64,000 nt of DNA from Oreocharis arfaki. Taxonomy: Eukaryota; Chordata; Aves; Passeriformes; Paramythiidae. The notes beneath the pieces were generated by a model. The model searched no databases and had not been told where the DNA came from. It saw only the letters and a program-made list of their open reading frames with translations. Each line of letters begins with the position of its first letter. Within the stretch, counting starts at the first letter, position 1. The stretch covers positions 690,333 to 754,332 of the forward strand of contig VZRR01013400.1 of assembly GCA_013398015.1 (NCBI GenBank), read 5' to 3'. A program made the position numbers and the translations under genes. Shown piece after piece: positions 28,012 to 38,710 of the stretch.

Positions 28012-28037
28012 AAGCTGTGGGATGAAGCTGTGGGATG
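28012..28037. repeat. 13-bp tandem duplication
   Basis: Two perfect head-to-tail copies of AAGCTGTGGGATG (28012-28024 and 28025-28037). The perfect match suggests a recent slippage event. Confidence 0.85.
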
Positions 28038-28478
28038 AACACTCTGTTGTGCAGTAAGGGACATAACATCTGTCTCATGACAGCAGATCCTGGCCCTGCA
28101 TCACCCACTGGATGAAGTTATCTTTGTGAATATTTTATCAGATTTACATGGGACATGACAATATCCCTTGATGATAATACAGGATGCATTTTTTTTGCCC
28201 CCACAAGAACTTGTATAACAGTGGTATGGAAAAAAAGGTAATTTTTTAGCAGTGTTTGAATCTTGTTCTAAACTTGAAAAAAATCAGAATTGAGAAAAAA
28301 AAGAGAAATAATCGATGCAATGGTTTAAACTCTATTAAAACCCATCACATTTACGATGTCAATGAAATTCCTGATGCGATCCAAATTAAGTATGTTTGAT
28401 ATATTGATATGCAAGAGGTTTCTAAACATGCCCATTTGTTGTCATATACACTGAAAACCTCTTTCCCTGTTTTTTCTC

Positions 28479-28912
28479 AGAATCACAGAATCAATTAATT
28501 TGGAAAAGACCTCCAAGATCAAGTACAATCTTTGATAAATCACTGCCATGTTGACGAGACTAGAGCACTGAGTGCCACATCCAATCCTTCTTCCCTTAAA
28601 CACCTCCGGGAATGGTGACTCCGCCATCTCCCCGGGCAGTCCGGTACTGCTTTCTCGACAACCCTTTCTGTGAAGAAATTTATCCTAATGTCTGGCCTGA
28701 ACCTTCCCTGGCATGGCTTGAGGCCATGTCTTCTTGTCCTGTCACTTGTTACCTGGGACAAGAAGCTGACCCCTACCTTACTAAAACTTCCTTTCAGGCA
28801 GTTGTAGAGAGTGAAAAGGTCACTCTTGAGCCTCCTCTTCTCCAGGCTAAACACCCTCAGCTCCCTCAGTTGCTCCTCATAGGACTTACCCTCTAGATAC
28901 CTTCCTACCAGA
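28479..28912 (-). mobile_element. CR1 LINE fragment, 3' end, minus orientation
   Basis: The left edge 'agaatcacagaatca' is the reverse complement of the CR1 3' terminus with its ATTCTGTG-type octamers, so the element lies on the minus strand and is 5'-truncated at about 28912, as most CR1 copies are. Translated on the minus strand, parts of the C-terminal end of the CR1 ORF2 (endonuclease/reverse transcriptase) protein can still be read: RFRPDIRINFFTERVV at about 28640-28700, followed by a decayed 'EVFKRR..DVAL' stretch. Frames are broken by substitutions and indels, so it is dead. The 28540-28854 minus and 28612-28896 plus open frames belong to this repeat and are not host genes. Confidence 0.9.
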
Positions 28913-29901
28913 CTAACATGAGATTAGAAATCTGAAATTTCTATCCCAAAATAGTCTCTGTCATACTAGAAAGTAACTTCTGAAAGTCACAGATGTAATA
29001 TAAAGTGTATCTTACACTTTTCTGACATGCATACTAGAGCACTGGAAAAGTAGCAGACTGCCACAGTTGAAAATTAATTCCTTGATATGACCTTGCTGTA
29101 AAGTTTAGACAGTTCTTAAACTCATTTCCTGTATCTCCTAGTCATCCCACCTTGCTTTGTACTAAGGCATCTGGCTACATTTTCAGAGCAGTTTATGGAT
29201 GGACTTTTAAGTGCAAATGATTTGATGCTGGAACTGTGTGTTTGTCATTCCTGGTAAAGTGGATGATCTAAGATTTCAGCCTAAAGGTGATACTGCAGTA
29301 GAGGACTGTACAAATAATAAATGATAATAATTAATCAGAACAGTCTGAGCATGAAAAGTAGCACTACACAGCTCCCCCAGGTGCCTCTTCCTGACATGAA
29401 GAGTTCACCTTGAGGATGAATTGCCAGTTCATTCTCCCTGCCCATGAAATTTCCAGTCTCTCTGAGAGGCTCTATTAGTAGCAATTGTGTATGTAATTTG
29501 TAGACATCTCAATCAACTAATTTCATATAGGCCACTGAACAATTATTAGAATGCAACAATTTGGATTTTTACTGACCCAGGCTGAATTTCAGCTGGTAAT
29601 TTACATCTGAAAGACTCCATATGGCATTACAAACTCCCCGAGCCTGCAGTTTCCAACTGTTTATTTAATTCAGGTATGCTTATTAGTTTTAACACATTTA
29701 CAACTGAGTTTGTAGATCTGCATGGATAAATGCCATTGAATTGCTATTACATGTGGAAAGCATATTTTGCTCAATTAATTTGTGTGGGCCTAGGACATTA
29801 ATCAAAAACGGTAGCAATTTCAGAGCATTCAATTTCTTTCCTCTTCTGTTGCTCCTTGTTTTCAGAGTGGGGGCTTCAATTCTCCGCCTCTGGAAGTATT
29901 G
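28913..29901. other. Unique sequence between two CR1 copies
   Basis: No gene recognised. About 29480-29700 is smooth, AT-rich sequence with CAATTA/TTAAT-type cores and E-box-like CATATG, the sort of composition seen in conserved non-coding elements. I cannot test conservation here. Confidence 0.4.
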
Positions 29902-30668
29902 CACAGAATCACAGAATGGTTGGGGTTGGAAGGGACCTCTGGATGTAATCTAGTCCACCCCCTTGCTAGAGCACTTTCACCTGGAGAAGGTTGCACAGGT
30001 TCCCATCTAGGTGGGTTATGAATATGTCCAGAGGAAGAGACTCCACAACTTCTCTGGGCTGCTTGTTCCAGTCCTGTGCCACCCTTGAAGTGTTCACCAT
30101 CCATGTGATTCAGTTTGTGCCCATTGCTCTTTGTCCTGTCACTGGTTTGAACCGAAAAGAGCCCATCCCCATCCTCTCAACACCCGCTTTTAAGATGTTA
30201 GTATGCATTTGATAACATCCTCTCAGTCCCTTCTTCAGGCTAAAGAGCCCCAGCTCCCTCAGTCTCTCGTCATAAGAGAGTTGACCCAACCCCCCGATCA
30301 TCTCTGTAGCCCTCCACTGGACATGCTACATGTCTTTATTGCACAGAGCAGCCCAGAACTGGACACAACACTCCAGATTTGGCCTCACCAGGGCTGAGTG
30401 AAGGGACCAGATCACCTCCTGTGATGTGCTGGCAATGCTCTTCCCTGTGCAGCCCAGGATACCACTGGCCTTCTTGGCCACAAGGTCATATTACCGGCTG
30501 GTGGACAGCTTGTTGTCCACCAGTACGCACAGGTCCTTCTCTGCAGAGCTGCTTTCCAGCAGATCAGCCCCTAACCTGTACTGGTGTGTGGGGTTATGTC
30601 TCTCCAGGTGGATGACCCTAAAACTTCCCTTTGTTGTACTTAATTAGGTTTCTCTCCGCCCAAACCTC
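29902..30668 (-). mobile_element. CR1 LINE fragment, about 770 bp, minus orientation
   Basis: The left edge 'cacagaatcacagaatggt' and following 'ggggttggaagggacctct' are the reverse complement of a classic bird CR1 3' end. The copy extends through 'aacttccctttgttgta' and 'taggtttctctccgcc' near 30620-30660 before similarity fades. On the minus strand, remains of the ORF2 C-terminal protein can be read, for example GLGQLSYDERLRELGLFSL at about 30240-30295, which matches the conserved ERLRELGLFSLEKRR region of CR1. The frame is interrupted, so it is inactive. It has its own 3' terminus and is therefore a separate insertion from the CR1 at 28479-28912, in the same orientation. The overlapping plus-strand frames at 29991-30647 are antisense CR1, not genes. 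Confidence 0.92.
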
Positions 30669-32617
30669 TATTCTTAAATGGATGCTTTTGTCCTCATTCT
30701 TGCTGTGCTGCCCAGCCTTACTCTCTGCCCAGCCACATAAAGCTTGAGGCTCCAGATTGTTCCTGAGAGCCCTGCCAGCAATATGGAAGCTGTGTGAATT
30801 TACCTTTTCTGTGGCCTGGACTGTGGGCCCAGGTCCCAGCAGCTGTTTTCTAGGAATCTTCCCCTGAATGACAGTGAAGTTTGTCCCTGGACATGGAAAG
30901 TGTGAGAAGGTTCAGAGGTTCCATTTCGCTTGAGCAGGTGCTGAGCAGTTTAGATAACTGACTTAACCATTTGTTCAAGGTTTTAATCCTGGGAGAACTG
31001 CTAAAGTATTTGGACACTTGAGAGCACATGAGTACTATTGACTTCCCTACTGCATTTACCATCAATGCTTTTTCTGGGATTAACAACTTGAACTAAGAAC
31101 TTGCATAATATCAGATTTTATGAGAGGTTCTCATTCTTGCCTAGCTAGAAAAACCACAAGGGAGCAGCCTTTCTTAAGGTTTCTCAGGCCTTTTAGTTAT
31201 CAACCAGTAAGTACAGAGAGGCACAAACAAACAAAGTTAAGGTAGAACTTTCCATGCATATCAGATATTTCAACACTTGACAGTGGGAAATTCACTTTGT
31301 TTTATTATTAGAGGCAGTGCTCAGTCTTGCATGAGACAGAGTGCTTTTGGCCCAGATCTACAAGAGCTAATCAGCATACTGGGAATTAACTAGGAGAGTA
31401 AGTGCTATGCTGCATTAGCCCGGGGGCTCAGGGAGTGTGCTTTACAGAAGTGAGCCCCACAAGGACTTAGGAGGAGCTTGCCTCCATCAAACTGAGAGGA
31501 GTCCAGATAGCCAGGTCTAGTTCATAAGTATTATTCTACTTCTGGGAACTACAATAGGCTCTGCACTTTACTGACTGCAGGAACATGATATAAACTTCCT
31601 CCTCCATGACCTCTATCCAGAAGCTTTGCTAGTGCTGAAGACACAAGCACTGCCAGAAGTCTTGTCCAAGCAGCCTGAACCAAATCTGTACAACGACAGC
31701 CAGAGTCAGCAAAATACTGGAAAGAAGGACCTCATTCTCATGCAAATGTCTTGAGAGAGAGAATAAGAGAAGTGAAATATACAGAAAATATGACATATTG
31801 CAGTAGTTTCTAAAAAGAACATTTTTCAAAGTTTTCTTGAGCTGTCAGCAGCTGTTTAAATTTGTTCAGAAGCAATGGGGCAAAATGAAATCTTTTTCAC
31901 ATATGATTATTTTTATATTTTCAGGGCCTTTTTTTCCCCCAGGTATTATCTAGTGACACACAAGATAATGCACTGGGTCCAGGCAGAAGCACTGCAAAAA
32001 AGATCAAACATTTCACTTCATCATCTTCAAATACTTTCATGCTACCATGGGCAAGAAGAATAGAGGAAAAGAAGCAAAAGGACACTTTAAAAAGGATCGA
32101 GGAAAGAAAGAGTTTATACACTGAGCTGCTACAAATTACTGCTAGTAAAGCTGAAAAATCCCCAGATGCTGGAGATGTAGCAGTCTGGTAATGCAAGCAG
32201 AGATTTAAACTTCAACGAACAGCCCTACCTCCCCCCACGCCTGCTTGGAGAAACACAGTCCCTGCTGTTCGCCTATTAGTCTCGGGAGGAAGAGAAATGT
32301 GCAGGTGGCCTAAATATAAAATACCCATGATCATGCAAGTGTGGTCTATCTACATGTGGATGAGTGAATGCAGCCGTGGAAGTATTGAGGGGAAAGACTC
32401 ATCTGCTTCATTAAGAAAAATTGAAAAAAAGAATTAAAAAAATTTAAAACACCCTAAACCTTACAACTTGCAGTCAAGGTATGATACAGAAAACCTCAGG
32501 TGGAATTTTCATTTGTTTATGTTCTGTGTCATGAATTTAGAGTGTCACTTTTTTTGACAGGTGAACAATAGGCTTTCTTAATAATGTCCTTAATATTTCA
32601 TCAAAATGGTAAATGCT
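30669..32617. other. Non-coding sequence, no gene seen
   Basis: Nothing recognised apart from the possible tail of the CR1 just to the left. Short frames at 30850-31086 minus, 31629-31829 minus and 31875-32196 on both strands lack family signatures. The last 220 bases before the LTR are A-rich. Confidence 0.5.
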
Positions 32618-32623
32618 CATTTC

Positions 32624-33159
32624 TGTTGCAGTGCTAGGTGTAGCTTAGCTGCTGCAGCTTTCCCTGGGAGCGCAGCGGGGGCTTCTTGGGACAAGGCAGG
32701 GATTCTCTGCCCTCCTGCAGTCCATCTCGGACTCCCCGCACCGCTGCTCCAGCTGCCAGCCTGCAACTTCAGTGATGGCAAAGGAGGTGAGAAGGCTCTC
32801 CTCATGGCACTGCAAAGGTCTTTATTCCATGCTGCCTCCCCAAAGCCTGGGGCCAGCACACGAGCTGGCCCCCAAAGGCAGAGGAGAGGAGCTGCTGGCA
32901 GGCTGCTCCCAGGCGCAGAGAGAGAGAGAGAGAGAGGGAGAGTCACATGCCTTGGAGCCTCAGTTTACCCGGGTGCCAGGGGGGCGGGGAGAGCACATGG
33001 GCAAATGGTTTCAGGGCACAGGGGTGGTACATGGGCGGAGTTGGGATACAGGAACCAATAGGGAGAACTCGAGGAGTGGCCAGGACTAGGGGTAGGGGAA
33101 GGAGAGAGACCTCATGGAGAGGGCAGGAAGTGATCAGGAAGAGGGGGTACAGTGCCACA
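32624..33159 (-). mobile_element. Solo LTR of an avian ERV, copy B, perfect 6-bp TSD, inverted relative to copy A
   Basis: The plus strand starts TGTTGCAGTG and ends GTGCCACA, the reverse complement of copy A at 10532-11068. Identical hexamers CATTTC at 32618-32623 and 33160-33165 mark an independent insertion. Length is 536 bp. The poly(A) signal appears as TTTATT at 32821-32826, and the CT microsatellite as GA at about 32918-32940. By eye I count about 23 substitutions against copy A plus small indels, about 95% identity, with more differences in the U3 part than in R/U5. No internal retroviral sequence adjoins it. The long frames across it (32606-33061 plus, 151 codons; 32617-32946 minus) arise from GC richness and are not genes. 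Confidence 0.92.
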
Positions 33160-33165
33160 CATTTC

Positions 33166-34109
33166 TGTCATGCTGAGCACTTTCTCCAGGATAAAGCATT
33201 ACTTTTCCATCTATACCCCTGCAACATATGATTACTCTGTACTCTGTATTTAATTTTATTTAAGCATCTCAGAACTGCTTTATATAAAGAGGTTAGTATG
33301 TATATAATAAAACAATGATGACTTCATACCACTTTCCAGTTAGGCTTAGTAAAGAAATATAAGAAGCTTTGGGAGAAAACTAATTTTGTCAATATTACTT
33401 GGCCAGTTGGAACATTAAAGAAATTTAATATTTTAGGCAGCCACCTCAATTTTTACATGCTCATTGTGACATATTGAAACTGTTGCTTCAGTGGCAGTGA
33501 GTATGTGATGATTTCAGCATCATACGGCAGGACAGAAACTGTATCAAATCTTACTCTCAGTCACTTATAGGAAGGGTAAGATCTTCATGTAAATGAGAGC
33601 TGTTTCATATGCTGTCTTAACACACCACAAAACTTCCAGACTGTTATTTGGTGGATATTCTGACTTTTTATAACACAACCATTTCATAGCTGTCTGTTAT
33701 TTCTTCTGAATGAATAAAGGTTGTACAAAAAAGCATGTTCTAGATAATGAAACAGGCTTTTAGTCCCCTTATTCTAATGATTTTGTTATCAAAATCAATA
33801 CAGTATTTCTTGAAGGTTTTTTAAGACCTGACCAAAAGATACTGTAGAGTAAGTTTGAAAATGCCTTGAAAGGAGTGAACCGGAGAGACAGGTTCATGCA
33901 GTGTTTAGCTTCTCCATCTCCTGTGGCACAGTGATCAGATGGAAGGCAGAATGGTGTCAAATGAGCACAGATGTTCTTCCTACATTTTTTTAAAGGCAAG
34001 ACTTTCTTTCTTTCCTTGTAGTGATCTTAGGGAAGTTTGGTCCATCAAGCCCTTTATATGTGTTTTAGGCTACAATGTAAGAGGTAACCAAAAGTATTCT
34101 ATCACCATC
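33166..34109. other. Non-coding sequence, no gene seen
   Basis: AT-rich sequence without recognised exon, RNA or repeat. One 76-codon frame (33769-33999 minus) shows no family signature. Confidence 0.5.
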
Positions 34110-34611
34110 TGTTAAAACCAGGTGGGGCAGCGCTCTTTGTCTCTTCCAGGACACATCCCTGATAACTCCCTCCTGAGGGATATTTCCCTGCTAATGGGCC
34201 ATCCAGCCTCACCGCATGACTCATAAAATCGCATCACCCCGTTTTGAGATGCCCTGTCCAGGGGGAGGAACGAAGCATTCCTACCTGGATATAATCTGAG
34301 GTTTGGAACACCACACTCAGCCCTTACCTGCTGGATTCCCAGAGGACAAGAGCTACGTAACCACCACTGGACCTTCAGAGGAAGACCAGACCCTTCTACA
34401 GGATCACTGCTTCAACAGAACCACATCCATCACTTCAGCAGGACTGCAGCCACCATTTAATCGGACTGCTACCACTACCCTACCTGACAGGGTGTCAGGT
34501 TGTATCCTGACTCTGTCAGTGTTTCTGTACTACTGCATTTATTTTTAATTTCCCTATTAAATTGTAGTTCTGATTTTGAGTCTCTCACTGGTTTGCTTTC
34601 AAACTAGTACA
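34110..34611 (+). mobile_element. Avian ERV LTR (solo), plus orientation
   Basis: The block starts TGTTAAAACCAGG and ends near TAGTACA. Its middle and 3' parts ('ggtgtcaggttgtatcctga', 'tactgcatttatttttaat', then ATTAAA at 34556-34561) match what I recall of a common bird ERV LTR, in which this pyrimidine-rich segment precedes the poly(A) signal. No perfect TSD is seen: CCATC precedes the start and ATATG follows the end. The element is therefore old, or one edge is misplaced by some bases, or it is truncated. The 81-codon frame 34303-34548 lies wholly inside it and is not a host gene. No internal coding region is present. Confidence 0.7.
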
Positions 34612-35899
34612 ATATGTCAATGTTTTTTTCTTCTATTACATGACAGATCTCTAAAAAAAGAGGAAACGTCAGAGGCAGGAAAGCATGACTTGGTCTCATA
34701 GCCCGCCACCACTGTTGCAGCAGGGAAGGAGGGTATTAATGACATTAACTAATGGCAGAAAAGAAAGATCCTGTGTGGGCCCTGGCAATAAGAAGAGTCC
34801 ACAACATAAACTTTAATGTTTGATAGTGGCTCTGACAGCGGGCTGTTAGTAGCCTTCTATATACCCTTTTTTCTCCTTAAATTCAAATCCAGAATTATAA
34901 GGAATTTCCAAAATGATACAGAAGTGGCAGTGATAACAGGGCCACATGCTGAACCTCTATGTGTGCTTTTTTTTTTTTAAATTTAAAAAAGAAATCAATA
35001 GTTTGATGACAGAAAGCTACAATCCCAGCTGTATTTTCAGATTTTGTATTTGATAGCCACAAACTGCAGGACAATGTTTGTGACAAACCTGCATTTTGAG
35101 AAACCTTTCAAAGACATGACAAAAATACAGCTTGCTCTTTATAGCCTCCGGCAATACCATCTCATGCTCTGATCTCTCTAGATTTTACATGCTCTGGTAG
35201 GCAGGTTGAGTGCTTGACTGGTAAAATCCAAGGAAACCCAAAATACTGCTACTGCCTGTGCTGGCTGCTGTGTTCAACACTGCCTTTGTTCAACACTGAG
35301 CCTGTCACCTGACATATCTGTAACAAGCACTGACTTCTGGAATAAAGGTTCCAAGTCAAGTTGCTTAATCACCCAAGGTCTCATAAGGACCCTACATCAG
35401 GGAAAATACAACTTTTAATGTACTGTTGATTTACATTCTTTCTGCAGCTATATTCAGAGGCAGAATGCTTTAGTCCCTCTTCGAAGCTTTTCTCACGTGG
35501 TGTCTGCTACATCATATTGGTTTTCTGATTTATGCAGTGGAGTTTGGGAGACAGAATTGCTCATAAATACTCTTCAGTTTCATCAAGTGTCTAGAATTAG
35601 CTTATGATTTAATATTTATAAAATATTTTGGAATCTCTGAGAAAGGTGCTACAGAGTGCACTTCTAGGGGCAGTTTCAGATATGCAAGGTCAGGCCATGG
35701 CAGAAAAGAGCTAAGAGGGAGAGCGGCTATAATTTCAGTGGATATATCACAATTAAAAGTCTTTGTCAAAGGGAATCCTAGGGCAACCTGCAGATGATGA
35801 AGACGATACATCAACAGAGCCAAAAAGAAATTAAAGGGATTTACAAAAGCATATCTTCCTGACGCATGCTTGAAGTGTTACGACTCCACAAGCATGATA
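34612..35899. other. Non-coding sequence, no gene seen
   Basis: Nothing recognised. A T/A-rich low-complexity stretch lies at about 34969-34991 and an imperfect direct repeat of 'gttcaacactg' at about 35274-35300. Confidence 0.5.
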
Positions 35900-35904
35900 C
35901 TAAT

Positions 35905-36479
35905 TGTCCTGGTTAAATCCCAGCCAGCAGCCAAGCCCCACTTGCCCACTCCCCCACCAGTGGGATTGGGGATAGAATTGGAAGGGTGAAAGCTGGAAAA
36001 CTCATGGGTTGAGATAGAGACAGTTTAACAGGGAAAGCAAAAGATGAGCACAGAAACAAAGAAAAATAAGGAATTAATTCATCACTTCCCATGGGCAGGC
36101 AGGCGTTCAGCCATCTCTGGGACATTGCATGTAATGGTGACCTGGAAAGACAAACCCTGTCACTCAAACATCCACAAATTTCTCCTTCTTCCCCAACTTT
36201 TTATACTGAGCACGATGCCATATGGTCTGGGATAGCCCTCTGGTCAGTTTGGGTCATCTCTCTGGGCTGTGTCTCCTCCCAGCCTCCCGTGCAACCCCAA
36301 CTTCCTCACCAGTGTGGCAGTATGAAAAGCAGAAAAGGCCTTGGCTCTGTGTAAGCTCTGCTCAGCAATAACAAAAACATCTCTACATTATCAACTGTGT
36401 GTTCAGCAGAAATCAAAAACATAACTCCACTCTAGCCACTCTGAAGAAAATTAACTCTACCCCAGACAAAACCAGCAGA
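35905..36479 (-). mobile_element. ERVL-like avian solo LTR, minus, 5-bp TSD
   Basis: On the minus strand it begins at 36479 with (T)CTGCTGGTTTTGTCTGGGG and continues 'tagagttaattttcttc', the typical 5' start of bird ERVL LTRs. It ends at 35905 with a CAGGACA terminus. Near the 3' end the 'ctcaacccatgagtttt' motif of the family is visible in reverse at about 36000-36022. Pentamers CTAAT at 35900-35904 and 36480-36484 are identical and form the TSD (ACTAAT also matches if one LTR base is counted with it). Length is about 575 bp. The first base pair of the LTR has changed from TG to TC on the minus strand. The frames 35913-36167 minus and 36044-36354 plus lie inside it and are not genes. It belongs to the same broad group as 19797-20197, in opposite orientation. 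Confidence 0.85.
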
Positions 36480-37989
36480 CTAATTTCTGAATTATCTGTT
36501 AATAGTGAAGTGATAGGGTTGTTCAGTTTGTTGACTTTTTCTTTAGAAAAACGCAAAATAAAATTAGGAAAATTAACTTAATTTTAACATCAAGACAAGG
36601 AGACCATGCCAACTTGCTAACTAAAATTGATATTTTAAAACAAAATGGCCAATAATTACAGTAATTTTCTATTCCCCAAATCTCTGATTAACAATACCTT
36701 CAGATGGCTTCCCATGTCATGTTATAGCTCTAGTGATAGCTTCGTGCTGCTGCTGAACATTACAATAAATATGGACTATTTATCTTTGCATGACTGAAAG
36801 CATTAGAGTTTTATTCAAATAGGAGTCTTTGGTTTTTTTGCAATGGATTTCTAAAAGGAGATTAATATAGCATACAAATATTTATTATTATAAATATAAC
36901 AGTAGAGAGATTATTGAGTCCACCATGGAGTACAGTGCTATCACTGTACATGGAGTAGAGTCAGTCTCACTACTCAGGAAAAGGTCCCCACAAGCCCAAA
37001 TTTTATGGAGTCTTGCAGAGGCATTAACAATTTTTAAAGAAGTAGCAAAAAATACCTGAGGTGCAAGAAGAAAGCAAGTAAGAACACACAAAAACAGAGA
37101 TGCAAAGGCAGAAGATTGGATCTGGCACTGCAAAGGCCAGGTTTTTTTGGGAGACCTCAGCACACTAGTATAGTATGGGTAGTCCTATCCAAACCTGAAT
37201 GCAGAACAAGTACAAGTTACTGAAGGAGGTTGTAATATCTCCTCTTCTGATGCTGCTAGTGCTTTTCCTTTTCCTATCCAGGCTTGAAGGCTTCTATGCC
37301 TGCTACAACTCTGCATGTAAAAGCTCACAAAAAGCAGAATACTTTACTTGCAAGTGCTCTTAACACCCCACACTTAAAATCTCTTTGTTTTGATTATCTT
37401 ACTGAAATTTTTTGTATAGGTTTTAGGGAGCAGAATTGTGCTGCTAATCTAAAGCTGACACTGAGTGCACAATATTGTGTTGTTTGGGACTGTGCTGGCC
37501 AGTTCTGATAGAGTCAGGATTGGGTGCCTTGGGAGTATTGCTGAGCCTAAGTGGAAACAGAAATTCAACAGTGGAACAGCCACTGGTCATACAGTGGTAG
37601 TTGTGCAGTTTTGGTCCTCTCCATCTCAGAGAGCATATAGTTGAAAATAGTCCGAGAAAAGGCAAAAAGGATTATCAAAAATCAACACCCATGTGAGAAA
37701 CAAGTAAGTAAAAGAGAAGTCTTCTGTCCGAAAAAGAAATGAGTAGGCATGATGTAAGCAGATTTGGGTAGTTAGGGATTGGGACTGGTTGTTTCCTGCA
37801 TCTCTCTTTCCTGGAGACCAGGAGAGGAAGGGGTCAAAAGTAGCCAGGGTATAGGTCAGTTGAACAGTCTGCAATGTATAGTTTAGTAGTGGTACTCCTT
37901 GCCAGAAAACATTGCAATTATTTAAGCTTACAAAGATCCCAGACAAAGCTGGTGAAAGTCATGGAAAACAAATCCTTGTGACATTTCTA

Positions 37990-38024
37990 AATATATATAT
38001 ATATCTATATGTATATATATATAT
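37990..38024. repeat. (AT)n microsatellite
   Basis: AT dinucleotide tract broken by CT and GT steps; self-complementary and able to form a hairpin. Confidence 0.9.
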
Positions 38025-38653
38025 GACCAGGAATTACTTGAGCTGCAAAAAAGCTGGGAGGCAAAGGGGATACTTCAAGGGAAAGTATATGGTAACTCTG
38101 TTCTTATCCTCTTGTCAGAAATGTCCTTTTGTTGTCTCTGAGATGGACACAGGGCTTAGAGGACCTGGTCAGACCAAAGATGACTCTCATGGTTTTGACA
38201 TGCAGCTGGAAAGAAGTCACACCTCAGGCTCCACCTGGGTTGTCCAGGCTTGCCAGGCTGCTTTGAACACAGGCAGCAAGAAGCGCCTATGGTGCAAAAC
38301 AGCACTGAAGCATTGAATGATCAATAGGTATCGCATGATAACAGAGGAAAAGGAGCAACAAAGGAAGGACCTGCAGTGGAAAAACAGGCAGTTAAAAGCT
38401 GCATGAGAGTTGAAACTCCCTGGATATAGAAGAGTTTTAAACAGCACTTCACTCTGCCTTTGCTAGCAAGGGATGTCAGGAAAAGGCAGTTTCAGAAAGG
38501 TAGTCTTCTTTCTAACAATAGCTAGCTCTGAAGCTCTTGATGTGTTTAATAGCTTCCACTTAACTCATGTAGAATAGATTGACTGTAAAACTGCTAGAAA
38601 TATTTGAAGTTTCCTGCCTTCTATGGGAACATTAAATGGATGAGAAGGCTTAT

Positions 38654-38670
38654 CTTCTTCTTCTCTCTCT

Positions 38671-38706
<36 letters not shown>
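38654..38706. repeat. (CTT/CT)n tract running into 33 T
   Basis: TTC and TC units grade into an uninterrupted run of 33 T (38674-38706), the longest homopolymer in the window. On the minus strand this reads A33 followed by GA units, which could be a retroposed tail, but the sequence to the right matches no gene or LINE I recognise. Confidence 0.9.

Positions 38707-38710
<4 letters not shown>

Larger units (their letters stand above)
20203..28478. other. AT-rich non-coding sequence, no gene seen
   Basis: No recognised gene or RNA. Contents are a GT microsatellite at 21502-21529, a 13-base T run at 22625-22637, an unexplained GC-richer island at 23576-23980 (listed separately), an A-rich stretch at about 24238-24282, a (TTTA)n run at 26170-26189, an 11-bp direct repeat (26518-26528 and 26536-26546) and a 13-bp tandem duplication at 28012-28037. 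Open frames of 60-104 codons occur on both strands and show no protein-family signature. Confidence 0.55.

Noticed and set aside
28540..28854. 104-codon minus-strand frame with FFTERVV motif
   Set aside because: It is a decayed remnant of CR1 ORF2, reported as the mobile element and not as a host gene.
32606..33061. 151-codon plus-strand frame
   Set aside because: It is the same antisense reading of the second LTR copy (32624-33159); its likeness to the frame at 10388-11083 is due to shared LTR sequence, not a gene family.
37912..38316. 134-codon plus-strand frame
   Set aside because: It reads through the AT microsatellite at 37990-38024, which creates a Tyr/Ile repeat; the rest has no family signature.
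38674..38706. Poly-T as the tail of a minus-strand processed pseudogene
   Set aside because: Sequence to the right matches no mRNA I know and no target duplication is evident.
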